Assembly (NCBI RefSeq): GCF_030866825.1
Contig: NZ_CP133020.1
Location: 3,410,001 to 3,474,000 of the forward strand
Direction of reading: 5' to 3'
DNA: 64,000 nucleotides
Origin: Rathayibacter sp. SW19
Lineage (GTDB): Bacteria; Actinomycetota; Actinomycetes; Actinomycetales; Microbacteriaceae
Shown: one piece after another, positions 37,031 to 44,985 of the stretch
Numbering within the stretch: the first letter of the stretch is position 1
Layout: each line of letters begins with the position of its first letter
Program-made: the position numbers and the translations under genes
The notes under the pieces: generated by a model
The model's database searches: none
What the model saw: the letters and a program-made list of their open reading frames with translations, nothing else
Told to the model about the DNA's origin: nothing

Positions 37031-37576
37031 CTACAGGTCCTTCATGTAGAACAGCGAATCTCCGTGGACGTCATCCGGCTCCACCCGATCAGTTTCGACA
37101 AACCTGAGCTTGTCCATCACGCGACGAGACGGGGTGTTCCAGTCACGTGGTGGCCCACAGGCGCCGGTAACCCGACTCGGTCGCCCAGCCGAGCACCGCC
37201 TGCGCCGCCTCTGTCGCATAGCCCTGACCCCAGACTGTACGCAGAAACTCATACGCCAGCTCCGGCTCGCCATCCTGCCCGTGCACATTGGGAATCAGAC
37301 CGCAATAGCCGATGACAGCGCCTGAGCCCCCTCGCTCCGCGGCCAAAAGCCTCAGGGATGCACCCGAAGTGGCCGCGGCTTCGTGACGGATACGTCCTCG
37401 AGATCTTCCACCGTCGGATGCCCGTCCGGGCCGATTCGACGATGCTGAGGCACGCGCGGATCGCGCTCCGCCAACAACTCGCGCTGCAGCGCGGCATCCG
37501 ACACACGCCACGGCCGCAGCAACAGCCGATCCGTCTCGAGGACGACCTGGCCCGCAGACACTGGCTCGTGGTTCAT
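37031..37576 (-). pseudogene. GNAT acetyltransferase with two single-base frameshifts
   Basis: On the minus strand from ATG 37576: MNHEPVSAGQVVLETDRLLLRPWRVSDAALQRELLAERDPRVP is a RimJ/RimL-type N-terminus. The frame stops in DVSVTKPRPLRVHP; a one-base shift near 37390 restores GASLRLLAAERGGSGAVIGYCGLIPNVHG...GQGYATEAAQAVLGWA. Another shift near 37145 restores NTPSRRVMDKLRFVE to the end at 37031. All domains are present but split. Confidence 0.7.
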
Positions 37577-37670
37577 AGCGACGATTATGCAGGAACTGCG
37601 CTTCAGTGAGAGCTGTCTTCTGGTATCGACTGGTTCGCGGAACCGATCTCGCGTCGGCCGATGCCGCCGG

Positions 37671-37968
37671 TCATCCCTGCTGGTCCCACGGCTTGATCGA
37701 GCCGATACGGATGTTGTTGCCGAAGGGGTTCCGGATGGCGAAGCCCGTTCCGTTGGGCTGCTCCATCGGCTCCTGAGTGATCTCCACACGGCCACCGCGA
37801 TCTTCTCAAACGTGCCCTGCACGTCGTCGGTGGTGAACGCGAGCCATCCGCCACCAGCTCCCTTGGTGACCACGTCGCGAACCTGGGCCGCCGTTGCTTC
37901 GTCATGCGCGGAAGCGCCCGGCCGCTCCAACAGGATCTCCTTTTCAGCAGAGAACCAAGCACTCGTTT
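37671..37968 (-). pseudogene. VOC-family (glyoxalase/bleomycin-resistance-like) gene fragment
   Basis: Minus-strand frames join as LERPGASAHDEATAAQVRDVVTKGAGGGWLAFTTDDVQGTFEKI and, after a shift near 37800, VEITQEPMEQPNGTGFAIRNPFGNNIRIGSIKPWDQQG. This is the C-terminal part of a VOC protein; the beginning is missing because the helicase gene ends about 30 bp away at 37998. The fragment is frameshifted as well as truncated. Confidence 0.65.
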
Positions 37969-37997
37969 AGCTGCCGGATCGCGCGAGCGCGCTCGAC

Positions 37998-40790
37998 CTA
38001 CAGGCCCTGCGGCCCGTGCACATTCTCAACCGCAAGCACACCCTTGCACCGCGGGTACCGCCCGCACCCATAGAACGGCCCACGCCGCTTACTCTCGCGG
38101 CGCACCATGAACGCACGTCCACACCGCGGGCAGACGATCGACTCGAGGCTCTCACCGATCGCATTCGTCCTGGTCAACCCGAAGTCCCGGATCAGCTCCA
38201 TCAAGAACGGCGACTCGCGTTTGTCGATCGTCACCAGCAACACACCACGACGCGCCCGCGTCAGCGCCACATAGAAAAGCCGGCGCTCCTCGGCACGCGG
38301 AAAACTCTCCGCACCGGGCATCGCCAACCGCAGCACCGGATCATCCGGAATCGTGCTCGGAAAACCCCACCGACCCGACACCAGACCCAAGATCACGATG
38401 TAATCCGCCTCAGCACCCTTCGACGCGTGCACCGTCATGAAACGCACATCGAGACAATCCTCGAGCTCGCGTGACCGCGTCAGATACTCCGCCTGGTGCC
38501 GGTACCGCCCGAGCACGAGCACAGTGAGCTTGCGACCGTGCGACGGCGGAACGGCACCACTCAACACGAACTTACGCAACGTCTTCAAGCGATGCAGAAT
38601 TGCGGATGCGACAGCATCCTCTTTCGCAACCGACATGACGCCGATCGTCGGCGGAAACTCTGCACCGGAAGACACGACCGTCTTGGCAAGCTGCGCGGGG
38701 TTCTTCTGCACGAACCGGCTGGAGACATCCGCGATCGACTGCGGAAAACGAAACGTGCGCTCCAGCCGCAGCGTCTCACTCGGGCCGAACTGTTGCTCGA
38801 ACTGCGTCATCACCGACAGGTCACTTCCCGCGAAACGGTTGATGCTCTGCCAATCGTCGCCGACCGCGAACAGGTGCCGGCCCGGCTGAGCAACCAACGC
38901 GCGCACCAGTCGGGAACGCGCGCGACTCGCATCCTGGAGCTCGTCGACCATGACCAGCTCATACGGGCTCTGCCAGCGGCCGGCCTCAAGATGCTCGGCG
39001 GAGAGGTTGAGCATGTCCTCGAAGTCGATCACCTCCTCTGCGGCGAGCCGCGCTTCCCACACCCGCCGAATCGCCACGAAGAGGGTGAGAAATGCGCGAT
39101 CGCGGTACCGCACCTCGCCATCGGAGTTGCGCCCCGCCGGATCCTGCTCGAGCCGCTCGCGCAGTTGTTCGTCAGACAGGCAGTTGCTCTTGGCGTGAAT
39201 CAAGAAACTGCGGAACGTCTGCACGAGTTCGCGGTTCTGCACGACGGTTTGCCCGGCATATGTTCGGTCCGCGTCCGGGTGCAGCCGGATGCCGCGCCGC
39301 GTCAGCTCAGCGGCCAAGTCGCGCAGTGCCCGACCGTTCCACAAATCACCCGCTGTCGTTTCCACCAGGGTCGTGCCGTTTTTGCGGTGCAGGTCGCGCT
39401 TCCAACGCATGCCGTCCAGATAGCCGGTGAAGTCTTCGGGCGGCTGCCCGTTTTCATCCAGCGCCCAGTGTTCGTGATAAACATCGATGCCCGGGTAGTA
39501 GAAGTCCGGATGGTACTGCCCGTGCTCCGGATCGGCCGTGTCACGCTCATACGTGCGCTCGTATACGTAATCGACGCCGTTGTACGCGAGCCAGTTGGCG
39601 ATCATCCGCTCGCCAGCGCTCTTCACGACCTCGCCGCGAACCGTGCGAATGACCGAGGCGGATGCTGCGTCAACGTTCTCGTCGTCACCCTCGTTTCCGT
39701 TCTCGGCAGCCGCGCTGTCGGCCGGATAGTCGCGCGCAAGCACGGCCCGGAAGAAGTCCCAGTGGTAACGGAAGTCGCGATCCGAGGCGCGGAGATATTC
39801 GACGATCTGGCCCAAGCGTTCGATATCGCCTCCACCCTCCAGCCACGGTGCAAGCGACGGCTTTCGGCCCGTGGCCTTGCCGATGACTTCCAGGCCGAAC
39901 GCGTGGAAGGTCTTGGCACTGACCTGGCTCGCGTCGAGCCCGAGAGGTGTCAGTCGCTCGAGCGTGCGCTGTTTGAGTTCCTTCGCTGCTGACGCGTTGA
40001 ACGCGAGCATGAGAATCTTGTCCGGCTCGATCAGCCCGCGATGCATTGCGTATGCGGCTTTCGCGACCATAGTCGAGGTCTTGCCGGATCCGGCGGACGC
40101 GACCACGAGCATCCGATTGTCGAAGCAGACGACCGCTCGCTTCTGCTCATCGGTGAGCGGTGACTTTTCAACGGTGTCGAAAAAGTCGCGGCAGACCCCG
40201 AGTTCGTTGTCGAGTCGTGCTGCGTTCGCGCGCGTGATGTAGTCGGGCAGGCTGTGGCACCACAGGCGGATGGCGTCGCTGCCGGCCGCGCTCTCGGCTT
40301 CGACGTGTGCGCGCAGCGTGGGGTTGCCGTAGAGCTCGCCGAAGCCGGTGGCGGCCTTATTGGCTGTCCAGAGTTCGGTGAACTCACGCGTCAGCCAGCC
40401 GTGCTCGGTCAATTGCTTGGTCGCGGCGGCCTCGAGATCGGCGACCCATTGCCGCACCCGCTGCCCGGCCTCGCCGAACGCGACCTGCAGCGCTTCAAGC
40501 TCGCGACGGCGCTCGACGTCGGCCTTCGCCGAAAGGATGGTGTCGACGATGCGTTTCGCGCGCCAGTGCGGCAGCCCGCCTGCTCGTAGTTGCCGGTCGC
40601 GAGTATGGAGCTCGACTGACGACCAGGGGAATCCGGTTGCGACACGTATCGTCTGCAGCTGCCGGAGGTCGCACTGTAGGTACTCACTGCCGACTTCTGC
40701 TACGAGTGTGTCGCCGTCGAGCGCCAGCTTCCAGTCCGGCTGCCGGGAAAGCGCGCGTGCCCAGCCCCGCTGTTGCCAGAGCACGTACAT
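37998..40790 (-). CDS. HelD-like UvrD-family DNA helicase with C-terminal zinc ribbon
   Basis: A 930-residue helicase. Residues about 1-90 form an N-terminal domain typical of HelD-like enzymes; VVASAGSGKTSTM (Walker A) near 230, VMVDELQDASRARSRLV near 610, GRHLFAVGDDWQSINRF, DVRFMTVHASKGAEAD near 760, and EERRLFYVALTRARRG. An insert with GQYHPDFYYPGIDVYHEHW is a degraded PD-(D/E)XK-like domain between the RecA domains. The C-terminus has CPRCGRAFMV and FYGCGRYPRCKG, a topoisomerase-type zinc ribbon. GGAGG precedes the ATG at 40790; longer frames are not supported. DNA repair or transcription-related role. I do not think it is the rifamycin-linked HelR. Confidence 0.8.
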   Translation of the reverse strand: MYVLWQQRGWARALSRQPDWKLALDGDTLVAEVGSEYLQCDLRQLQTIRVATGFPWSSVELHTRDRQLRAGGLPHWRAKRIVDTILSAKADVERRRELEALQVAFGEAGQRVRQWVADLEAAATKQLTEHGWLTREFTELWTANKAATGFGELYGNPTLRAHVEAESAAGSDAIRLWCHSLPDYITRANAARLDNELGVCRDFFDTVEKSPLTDEQKRAVVCFDNRMLVVASAGSGKTSTMVAKAAYAMHRGLIEPDKILMLAFNASAAKELKQRTLERLTPLGLDASQVSAKTFHAFGLEVIGKATGRKPSLAPWLEGGGDIERLGQIVEYLRASDRDFRYHWDFFRAVLARDYPADSAAAENGNEGDDENVDAASASVIRTVRGEVVKSAGERMIANWLAYNGVDYVYERTYERDTADPEHGQYHPDFYYPGIDVYHEHWALDENGQPPEDFTGYLDGMRWKRDLHRKNGTTLVETTAGDLWNGRALRDLAAELTRRGIRLHPDADRTYAGQTVVQNRELVQTFRSFLIHAKSNCLSDEQLRERLEQDPAGRNSDGEVRYRDRAFLTLFVAIRRVWEARLAAEEVIDFEDMLNLSAEHLEAGRWQSPYELVMVDELQDASRARSRLVRALVAQPGRHLFAVGDDWQSINRFAGSDLSVMTQFEQQFGPSETLRLERTFRFPQSIADVSSRFVQKNPAQLAKTVVSSGAEFPPTIGVMSVAKEDAVASAILHRLKTLRKFVLSGAVPPSHGRKLTVLVLGRYRHQAEYLTRSRELEDCLDVRFMTVHASKGAEADYIVILGLVSGRWGFPSTIPDDPVLRLAMPGAESFPRAEERRLFYVALTRARRGVLLVTIDKRESPFLMELIRDFGLTRTNAIGESLESIVCPRCGRAFMVRRESKRRGPFYGCGRYPRCKGVLAVENVHGPQGL

Positions 40791-40933
40791 GCGGCCTCCT
40801 GGTGCTGCGAACCATCTGCACGAAGGCGACAGTGCCCGTGCTCTCGTTTCATACTTGCAGGATTGACGCGCTGGCTCTGCCCCAGTGCGGGGCACGCTTC
40901 CTGATTCTGTTGAAGGAAACATCAGCATTTCGA

Positions 40934-40946
40934 TTGATATAATCAA
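40934..40946 (+). promoter_or_regulatory. TATAAT -10 box embedded in a palindrome
   Basis: TTGAT-ATA-ATCAA at about 40934-40946 is a short perfect palindrome that contains the -10 hexamer TATAAT (40938-40943). The GTG start at 40951 lies 7 nt downstream, so the message should start at or next to the initiation codon. An operator for the HTH protein encoded downstream is likely. Confidence 0.55.
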
Positions 40947-40950
40947 CATT

Positions 40951-41586
40951 GTGAATGTCCAAATTGCCGTCAACAGCTTGCCGATCTTCAAATCCGAGTT
41001 GCAAGCAAGACTCCTGTTCGAGTTGCTGACTACGAGCGAGCCTCGCACGGAAGCGGACCTTGCGCGGCTGCTGGAACGCCCACAACCGTCAGTGCACCGG
41101 GAACTCTCGCGCCTGATTGACAGTGGCTACCTGCGATTCGAGGCGGTCGGTAGAGCCAAGTTGATCACTGCAGATGACGGCAACCCTGCGATCCCTCCAC
41201 TGCGAGCACTCGTATCGGTCACACTCGGCCCGGCACAGCTGTTGCGGAAACAATTGCCAAGCGTCCGGGGTATCCGGCACGCACTGATCTTCGGTTCGTT
41301 TGCCGCGCGCGCCGAACGTGTAGCCGGTCAGTCTCCCGCCGATATTGACCTTCTGATCGTGGGAGACGTGGACCGTGCCGCCGTCTACTCGATCACCAGC
41401 GCAGTCGAATCCGTCGTTCGTCGTGAGATCAACATCACCTTCACAAGCAGCGCACGTTGGCAAGATTCCACAGAACCGTTCTTGCAAAATATCAGGTCGA
41501 ATCCGACGATTACGCTGCTGAATCATGACGACAGCCGTGACGCACTGGCCACGCCGGCAGGCAGAGATCGACTTACTCCTTCGTGA
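40951..41586 (+). CDS. HTH-MNT type nucleotidyltransferase, second copy
   Basis: A 211-residue protein starting GTG at 40951. The N-terminal winged helix reads PIFKSELQARLLFELLTTSEPRTEADLARLLERPQPSVHRELSRLID; the nucleotidyltransferase domain has HALIFGSFAARAERVAG followed by SPADIDLLIVGD, i.e. G-S-F-x-x-R and the D-x-D-L pair. This is the same architecture as the gene at 16303 but a different sequence. The partner, a HEPN-like protein, is reduced to its first 49 codons. Autoregulation is likely. Confidence 0.75.
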   Translation: MNVQIAVNSLPIFKSELQARLLFELLTTSEPRTEADLARLLERPQPSVHRELSRLIDSGYLRFEAVGRAKLITADDGNPAIPPLRALVSVTLGPAQLLRKQLPSVRGIRHALIFGSFAARAERVAGQSPADIDLLIVGDVDRAAVYSITSAVESVVRREINITFTSSARWQDSTEPFLQNIRSNPTITLLNHDDSRDALATPAGRDRLTPS

Positions 41587-41674
41587 GAGACGGATTGAAA
41601 TCGTTGCCGTCGAGGTCTGCGGCTCCACTCGCGACCTGTCCCTACGGACAGCACCGCAACACCACCTGCAGTGA
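41525..41674 (+). pseudogene. Truncated HEPN-like partner start
   Basis: A 49-codon frame overlapping the preceding gene: MTTAVTHWPRRQAEIDLLLRERRIEIVAVEVCGSTRDL. HEPN-type partners of such nucleotidyltransferases begin with a Trp and a helical V-E-x-L-L-x-x-x-x-L-x-x-V segment; this matches the start and then stops early. The remainder of the domain is gone. Confidence 0.45.
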
Positions 41675-41848
41675 AGTGAGCGTATTAGCCATTGCACTCA
41701 TGGCATGGTTCTAGTAGGGCTTGATTTACATGTTCTAGAGGGGATTGATCTGTACGCTGGTGAAGACGGTGAAGTACCGGGAGTCGTGAGGCAGATCATG
41801 AACGCGATCCCGGACTCCCCTGAAAATTGGCGATTGGAGATGCGAGAG

Positions 41849-42238
41849 ATGGCAGCCAAGACCGTACCGCGGCAGCTCGAAGCGACGGCAACCCGCGAAG
41901 GCAGATGGTGGTTCATAGACATCCCTGAGCTCGGCACCGGTGGCCAGGCGCGAAGCGTGCGGGAGATTGATTCGGCCGCTGCAGAAATCGCATCCCTCTG
42001 GCTAGACGTTGACACGAGCGATGTCCAGGTGAACGTCACAATCCGCGTTCCCGCAGACGCTCAGGCAGCCTGGCAGCGCGCCCAGGAGATCGAGATTGTC
42101 GCGCGCGAGGCACAGGCCGAAGCGGCGATGCTCAAGCGCACCGCAGTTCATGCCCTCCGCGCCGATGGATACACGCTCGATGCAGCGGCACGTGCATTCA
42201 AGATCTCGACCCAGCGCGCCCACCAACTGGCTCAATGA
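41849..42238 (+). CDS. HicB-like antitoxin-type protein
   Basis: A 129-residue protein. The N-terminal half, ATREGRWWFIDIPELGTGGQARSVREIDSAAAEIASLWLDV, is the HicB/RHH-like partial RNase H fold, and the C-terminal half (AVHALRADGYTLDAAARAFKISTQRAHQLAQ) is a helix-turn-helix. I chose ATG 41849, with a GGAG about 9 nt upstream; an ATG at 41840 is an alternative. No HicA-type toxin is adjacent. Probably an orphan antitoxin or regulator. Confidence 0.6.
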   Translation: MAAKTVPRQLEATATREGRWWFIDIPELGTGGQARSVREIDSAAAEIASLWLDVDTSDVQVNVTIRVPADAQAAWQRAQEIEIVAREAQAEAAMLKRTAVHALRADGYTLDAAARAFKISTQRAHQLAQ

Positions 42239-42261
42239 CGACGGGCGCAGATACGCGCTCA

Positions 42262-42414
42262 TCCATAATTCGATCTTCAAGTCCGAGCCGCAAGTAAAAC
42301 TCCTGTTTGAGTTGCTGACTGCGAGCGAACCTCGCACAGAAGCGGAGCTTGGGTGGCGGCAGAGCCAAGTTGATCAAAGCGGATGAAGGCAACCCAGCAA
42401 TCCCAATGCACTGA
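42262..42414 (+). pseudogene. Partial duplicate of the HTH of the gene at 40951, with internal deletion
   Basis: The nucleotides encode IFKSEPQVKLLFELLTASEPRTEAELG, then after a gap GGRAKLIKADEGNPAIP, matching two separate segments of the 40951 protein (IFKSELQARLLFELLTTSEPRTEADLA and VGRAKLITADDGNPAIP). It is thus a paralogous fragment with the middle of the HTH and the nucleotidyltransferase deleted, ending in a stop at about 42414. Confidence 0.65.
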
Positions 42415-42418
42415 GCGC

Positions 42419-42658
42419 CTATGGAAGCAAATCAAGCATCTGAGAGCGCGCCTTCATCGCGTGGATCACAAGTTCGTTTCCGCTATCGAATACGAGGACC
42501 ACGGTTTCAAGTAGTCGTCCTTGCGTGTCGAATCCAAGCCGTAGCTGCCTGGCTGGACCGTCCTCGTCAAGGTCCGCTATCCAGATGGCCCAAGTCGCCG
42601 CCTGGATCGCGTCTGCGGAAAGAACCCCGTGTCTGAGTGCGGCGTCATGAACCTTCAC
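42419..42658 (-). CDS. Small toxin-like protein of a BrnT-like module
   Basis: A 79-residue protein, MKVHDAALRHGVLSADAIQAATWAIWIADLDEDGPARQLRLGFDTQGRLLETVVLVFD, of the type often found with a ribbon-helix-helix antitoxin; I remember a similar family starting with H-x-A-L-R-H-G and ending in a D-L-L-P. The ATG overlaps the antitoxin stop (ATGA). Predicted RNase-type toxin by analogy with BrnT; not shown. Confidence 0.6.
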   Translation of the reverse strand: MKVHDAALRHGVLSADAIQAATWAIWIADLDEDGPARQLRLGFDTQGRLLETVVLVFDSGNELVIHAMKARSQMLDLLP

Positions 42659-42918
42659 GCGGCAGATTCCGCCAGAGCATCGCGGATGACCTCGGAACGA
42701 GACTTGCCCTCACGCGCAGCCCGAGCGTCGACGGCTGCAAGCTCTTCTAAGGTAAGCCGTAGCGCAATGACTTGCGATGGCCCGGCACCTCGTCCAGGCC
42801 GCCCGCGACCACGCTTCTTCAGCGCATCGACGTCGTACCCTGCTTCAGCCTCCGCCGACCACGCAGAGATTTGCTCTTCCGTGACCGGCACGCCATTGAT
42901 CGTCTCGTTCACATCCAT
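42655..42918 (-). CDS. Ribbon-helix-helix antitoxin (CopG/BrnA-like)
   Basis: An 87-residue protein. The C-terminal part ALRLTLEELAAVDARAAREGKSRSEVIRDALAE is a clear ribbon-helix-helix DNA-binding segment; the N-terminal VTEEQISAWSAEAEAGYDVDALKKRGRGRPGRG contains a basic linker. Start at ATG 42918 (MDVNETINGV). Translationally coupled to the downstream toxin; a small operon with autoregulation is expected. The 216 bp upstream holds an imperfect 23-bp direct repeat (about 43060-43105). Confidence 0.75.
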   Translation of the reverse strand: MDVNETINGVPVTEEQISAWSAEAEAGYDVDALKKRGRGRPGRGAGPSQVIALRLTLEELAAVDARAAREGKSRSEVIRDALAESAA

Positions 42919-43134
42919 AATGATAATGTAATACGAAATTCCGCATGTGTCGAGATCGTCATCCACAATCTCGATCTGAGTGCTTGCGTTGAGTTGCGGG
43001 CGCGGTGGATGTTTGCCCCCAACTTGTCGCTGCGTGGGTTGAAGGCGGTGACAGTCCACGATTTAGGGAGCCGCGAGTCCACGATTTGTGGAGCCGTCGA
43101 ATATCGACCATTTGCACGTTCGGTCGGCCGACGC

Positions 43135-43863
43135 TCATGACAACGATCGCTCCAAGGCATAGGCCATCGTCGGCGTCACTCGACGGCCATAGTCGTTGAA
43201 CACATGCATCAAGTCCTTCGAACCGTCTGCGGTGTGGGCGACCCCCGCGATATCGAAGATGGCCACGGGCACCAGATCGCGCATGAGCGCGACGAACGGT
43301 TGGAAGAACACTTCGGGGCGCGCACCCACCAGTTCTTTCTCGAAGTGGCGCAAGTAGTACTCACCCGCCGCCTTCTTCACCGATGCGAATCGGGCGAAGA
43401 CCGCTTGTTCCTCGAACCTGGACTGGAAATCATACGTCACTTCCTCGGCGTACCAGTCGTGACGATCGTTGACGCCCACCGCGAGCGCGCTTGCGACCAC
43501 CCGGTACACAAGGGCCTTCGGTGTGGTCGCGGGGGTGTTCTTGGGAACTCCGAGACCGGTCGCAGCCTCGAGACGCTTGATGACCTCATGCGGGTTGTCG
43601 CCGGCCATCATCTCGATCCAGCTGATCGAATACACCTCGCCGGACAGCTTGTATTTCGCCCCGCCGACTAAATCGAACTGCAGCCGATACGCATCCGGTT
43701 CGTCGTAGACGAGCAGCAATCGGTCGTTGCTGTCCGTCAGCACCGTGCCAATTCGCAGGTGCGGATGCCTGCGCACCAGCTCACTCGCAATCCACCACGT
43801 GTGCGCGTGCAGGAATCGGTTCGCGGGCGGGCGGTAGTCCTCGTACGGGCCGTGGCCGGTCAC
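43135..43863 (-). CDS. Unknown 242-residue protein of the NrtR-linked operon
   Basis: I do not recognise this with confidence. The N-terminus HTWWIASELVRRHPHLRIGTVLTDSNDRLLLVYDE resembles proteins called TY-Chap2 family putative peptide chaperones, but I cannot verify this. It has a mixed alpha/beta composition, no signal peptide and no transmembrane segment, and its ATG overlaps the stop of the gene upstream by 4 nt. It is therefore translated with the 5'-nucleotidase/HD protein and probably works in the same process. Confidence 0.5.
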   Translation of the reverse strand: MTGHGPYEDYRPPANRFLHAHTWWIASELVRRHPHLRIGTVLTDSNDRLLLVYDEPDAYRLQFDLVGGAKYKLSGEVYSISWIEMMAGDNPHEVIKRLEAATGLGVPKNTPATTPKALVYRVVASALAVGVNDRHDWYAEEVTYDFQSRFEEQAVFARFASVKKAAGEYYLRHFEKELVGARPEVFFQPFVALMRDLVPVAIFDIAGVAHTADGSKDLMHVFNDYGRRVTPTMAYALERSLS

Positions 43864-44888
43864 GATGCCGCCCTCGCGTCCGCTGTCACGGCGTCCGCTG
43901 TCACGGCATCCGCTGTCGCAGTCGAGGCCGGCGAGGTTGGCGCGGGCACCCGATACGGCGCCAGAACCTCCTCCAGCGTCGTGCCCAGCAGTCGAGCCGA
44001 CTCGGTGTACTTCACGGTCAGGCGAGCGCGCACGTCGTCGGGCAGACCAGCCTGCCGCACAGGATCGGCATTGTGCGAGATGTCCGCCTTCTTGATCGTC
44101 AAAGCCATCGGTACCGCGCGAACGCGAGCCATGGAATCAGCGAGCGGCTCCCCTGGGCGCTTGGTCACGGCATCCACTGCGTCGAGAATGTGCGGCGCGA
44201 AGCCGAGCTCACGCAGGTCGTCGAGAGTGACCGAGGTGTCCTCGACCACGTCGTGCAGCACGGCGACGATCTTCTCGTCCGTTGTGGTGACCCGACTCAT
44301 CACGGTCAACGGATGGCAGATGTACGTCACGCCGAGCTTGTCGCGTTGGCCGCTGTGGGCACGGCGCGCGAGGGCGATAGCTTCATCCAGCTTCGAGGGT
44401 GCAGCGCGCGACAGCAGATATTCCGTGACCGCCGCCCAGGTCGGATACCGTGCGCCCGGCCCGAATTGCAGCCACTCACCTTCGAATTCGGCGGCGCCGT
44501 TGCTCGAGCGATCATCGACGAGAAAGTCGCCGCGGTTGAGATTCTTGTGATGCGAAAGGATCAGCCGCTTGTAGGCAACATCGTGGTCGTCCATGGCCAG
44601 ATGCTTCTGCACCCACTCGACCTTGTCGTGCCAGGCCGACGGGTTCTTCCACGGCGCCGTGGAGAGGATGTAGGTGTCGAAGTGGCGCGCCAACTCGCGA
44701 TAGGCATCCAGCGCGCCAGTCAGCGGCTCCATCAGTGCGAAGATGCCGGGAGCCTCGTCGAGGTCGTCGCGGTACCCGTCGCGCATGCGCGGGTCGAGCC
44801 GTTCGATCCCGCTCTGAAAGTCGACGAGCGTGTTGTCCAGGTCAACGTAGAGGATCTTCTTCGGTGCGGATGCTGTCGCTTCACTCAT
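43860..44888 (-). CDS. 5'-nucleotidase (NT5C-type) fused to HD hydrolase (MESH1/SpoT-like)
   Basis: A 342-residue fusion. Residues about 10-165 form a HAD 5'-nucleotidase: YVDLDNTLVDF (motif I), ILSTAPW, and RGDFLVDDRSSNG. Residues about 175-315 form an HD domain of the RelA/SpoT hydrolase type: CHPLTVMSRV, VAVLHDVVEDTSVTLDDL (the HD dyad), TKRPG. The human relative MESH1 hydrolyses NADPH and (p)ppGpp. The C-terminal 30 residues contain a 15-bp repeat (TADAV). It follows the ADP-ribosylglycohydrolase gene and overlaps the next one by 4 nt. Substrate not proven. Confidence 0.75.
   Translation of the reverse strand: MSEATASAPKKILYVDLDNTLVDFQSGIERLDPRMRDGYRDDLDEAPGIFALMEPLTGALDAYRELARHFDTYILSTAPWKNPSAWHDKVEWVQKHLAMDDHDVAYKRLILSHHKNLNRGDFLVDDRSSNGAAEFEGEWLQFGPGARYPTWAAVTEYLLSRAAPSKLDEAIALARRAHSGQRDKLGVTYICHPLTVMSRVTTTDEKIVAVLHDVVEDTSVTLDDLRELGFAPHILDAVDAVTKRPGEPLADSMARVRAVPMALTIKKADISHNADPVRQAGLPDDVRARLTVKYTESARLLGTTLEEVLAPYRVPAPTSPASTATADAVTADAVTADARAAS
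43866..43910 (-). repeat. 15-bp repeat at the 3' end of the nucleotidase-HD gene
   Basis: The unit GCGTCCGCTGTCACG (plus strand) is repeated about three times at the very end of the gene, encoding the pentapeptide TADAV, followed by ARAAS and the stop. Confidence 0.75.
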
Positions 44889-44985
44889 GTAGTGCTCCTT
44901 CTGTTCGGATTGTGGTGCTGTTCGCTGTGTTGTGCTGTTCGCTCTCGTGGCCCTGTTGGCGGCAAATCGACCCGCGTGCGGCCAC

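Noticed and set aside
38496..39992. 498-residue plus-strand open frame
   Set aside because: It is antisense to the HelD-like helicase, which has all motifs; high-GC codon bias makes such antisense frames common.
37998..40790. HelR-type rifamycin resistance helicase
   Set aside because: The protein has a C-terminal topoisomerase-type zinc ribbon and an inserted nuclease-like domain, and no RAE-like palindrome lies in front of it.
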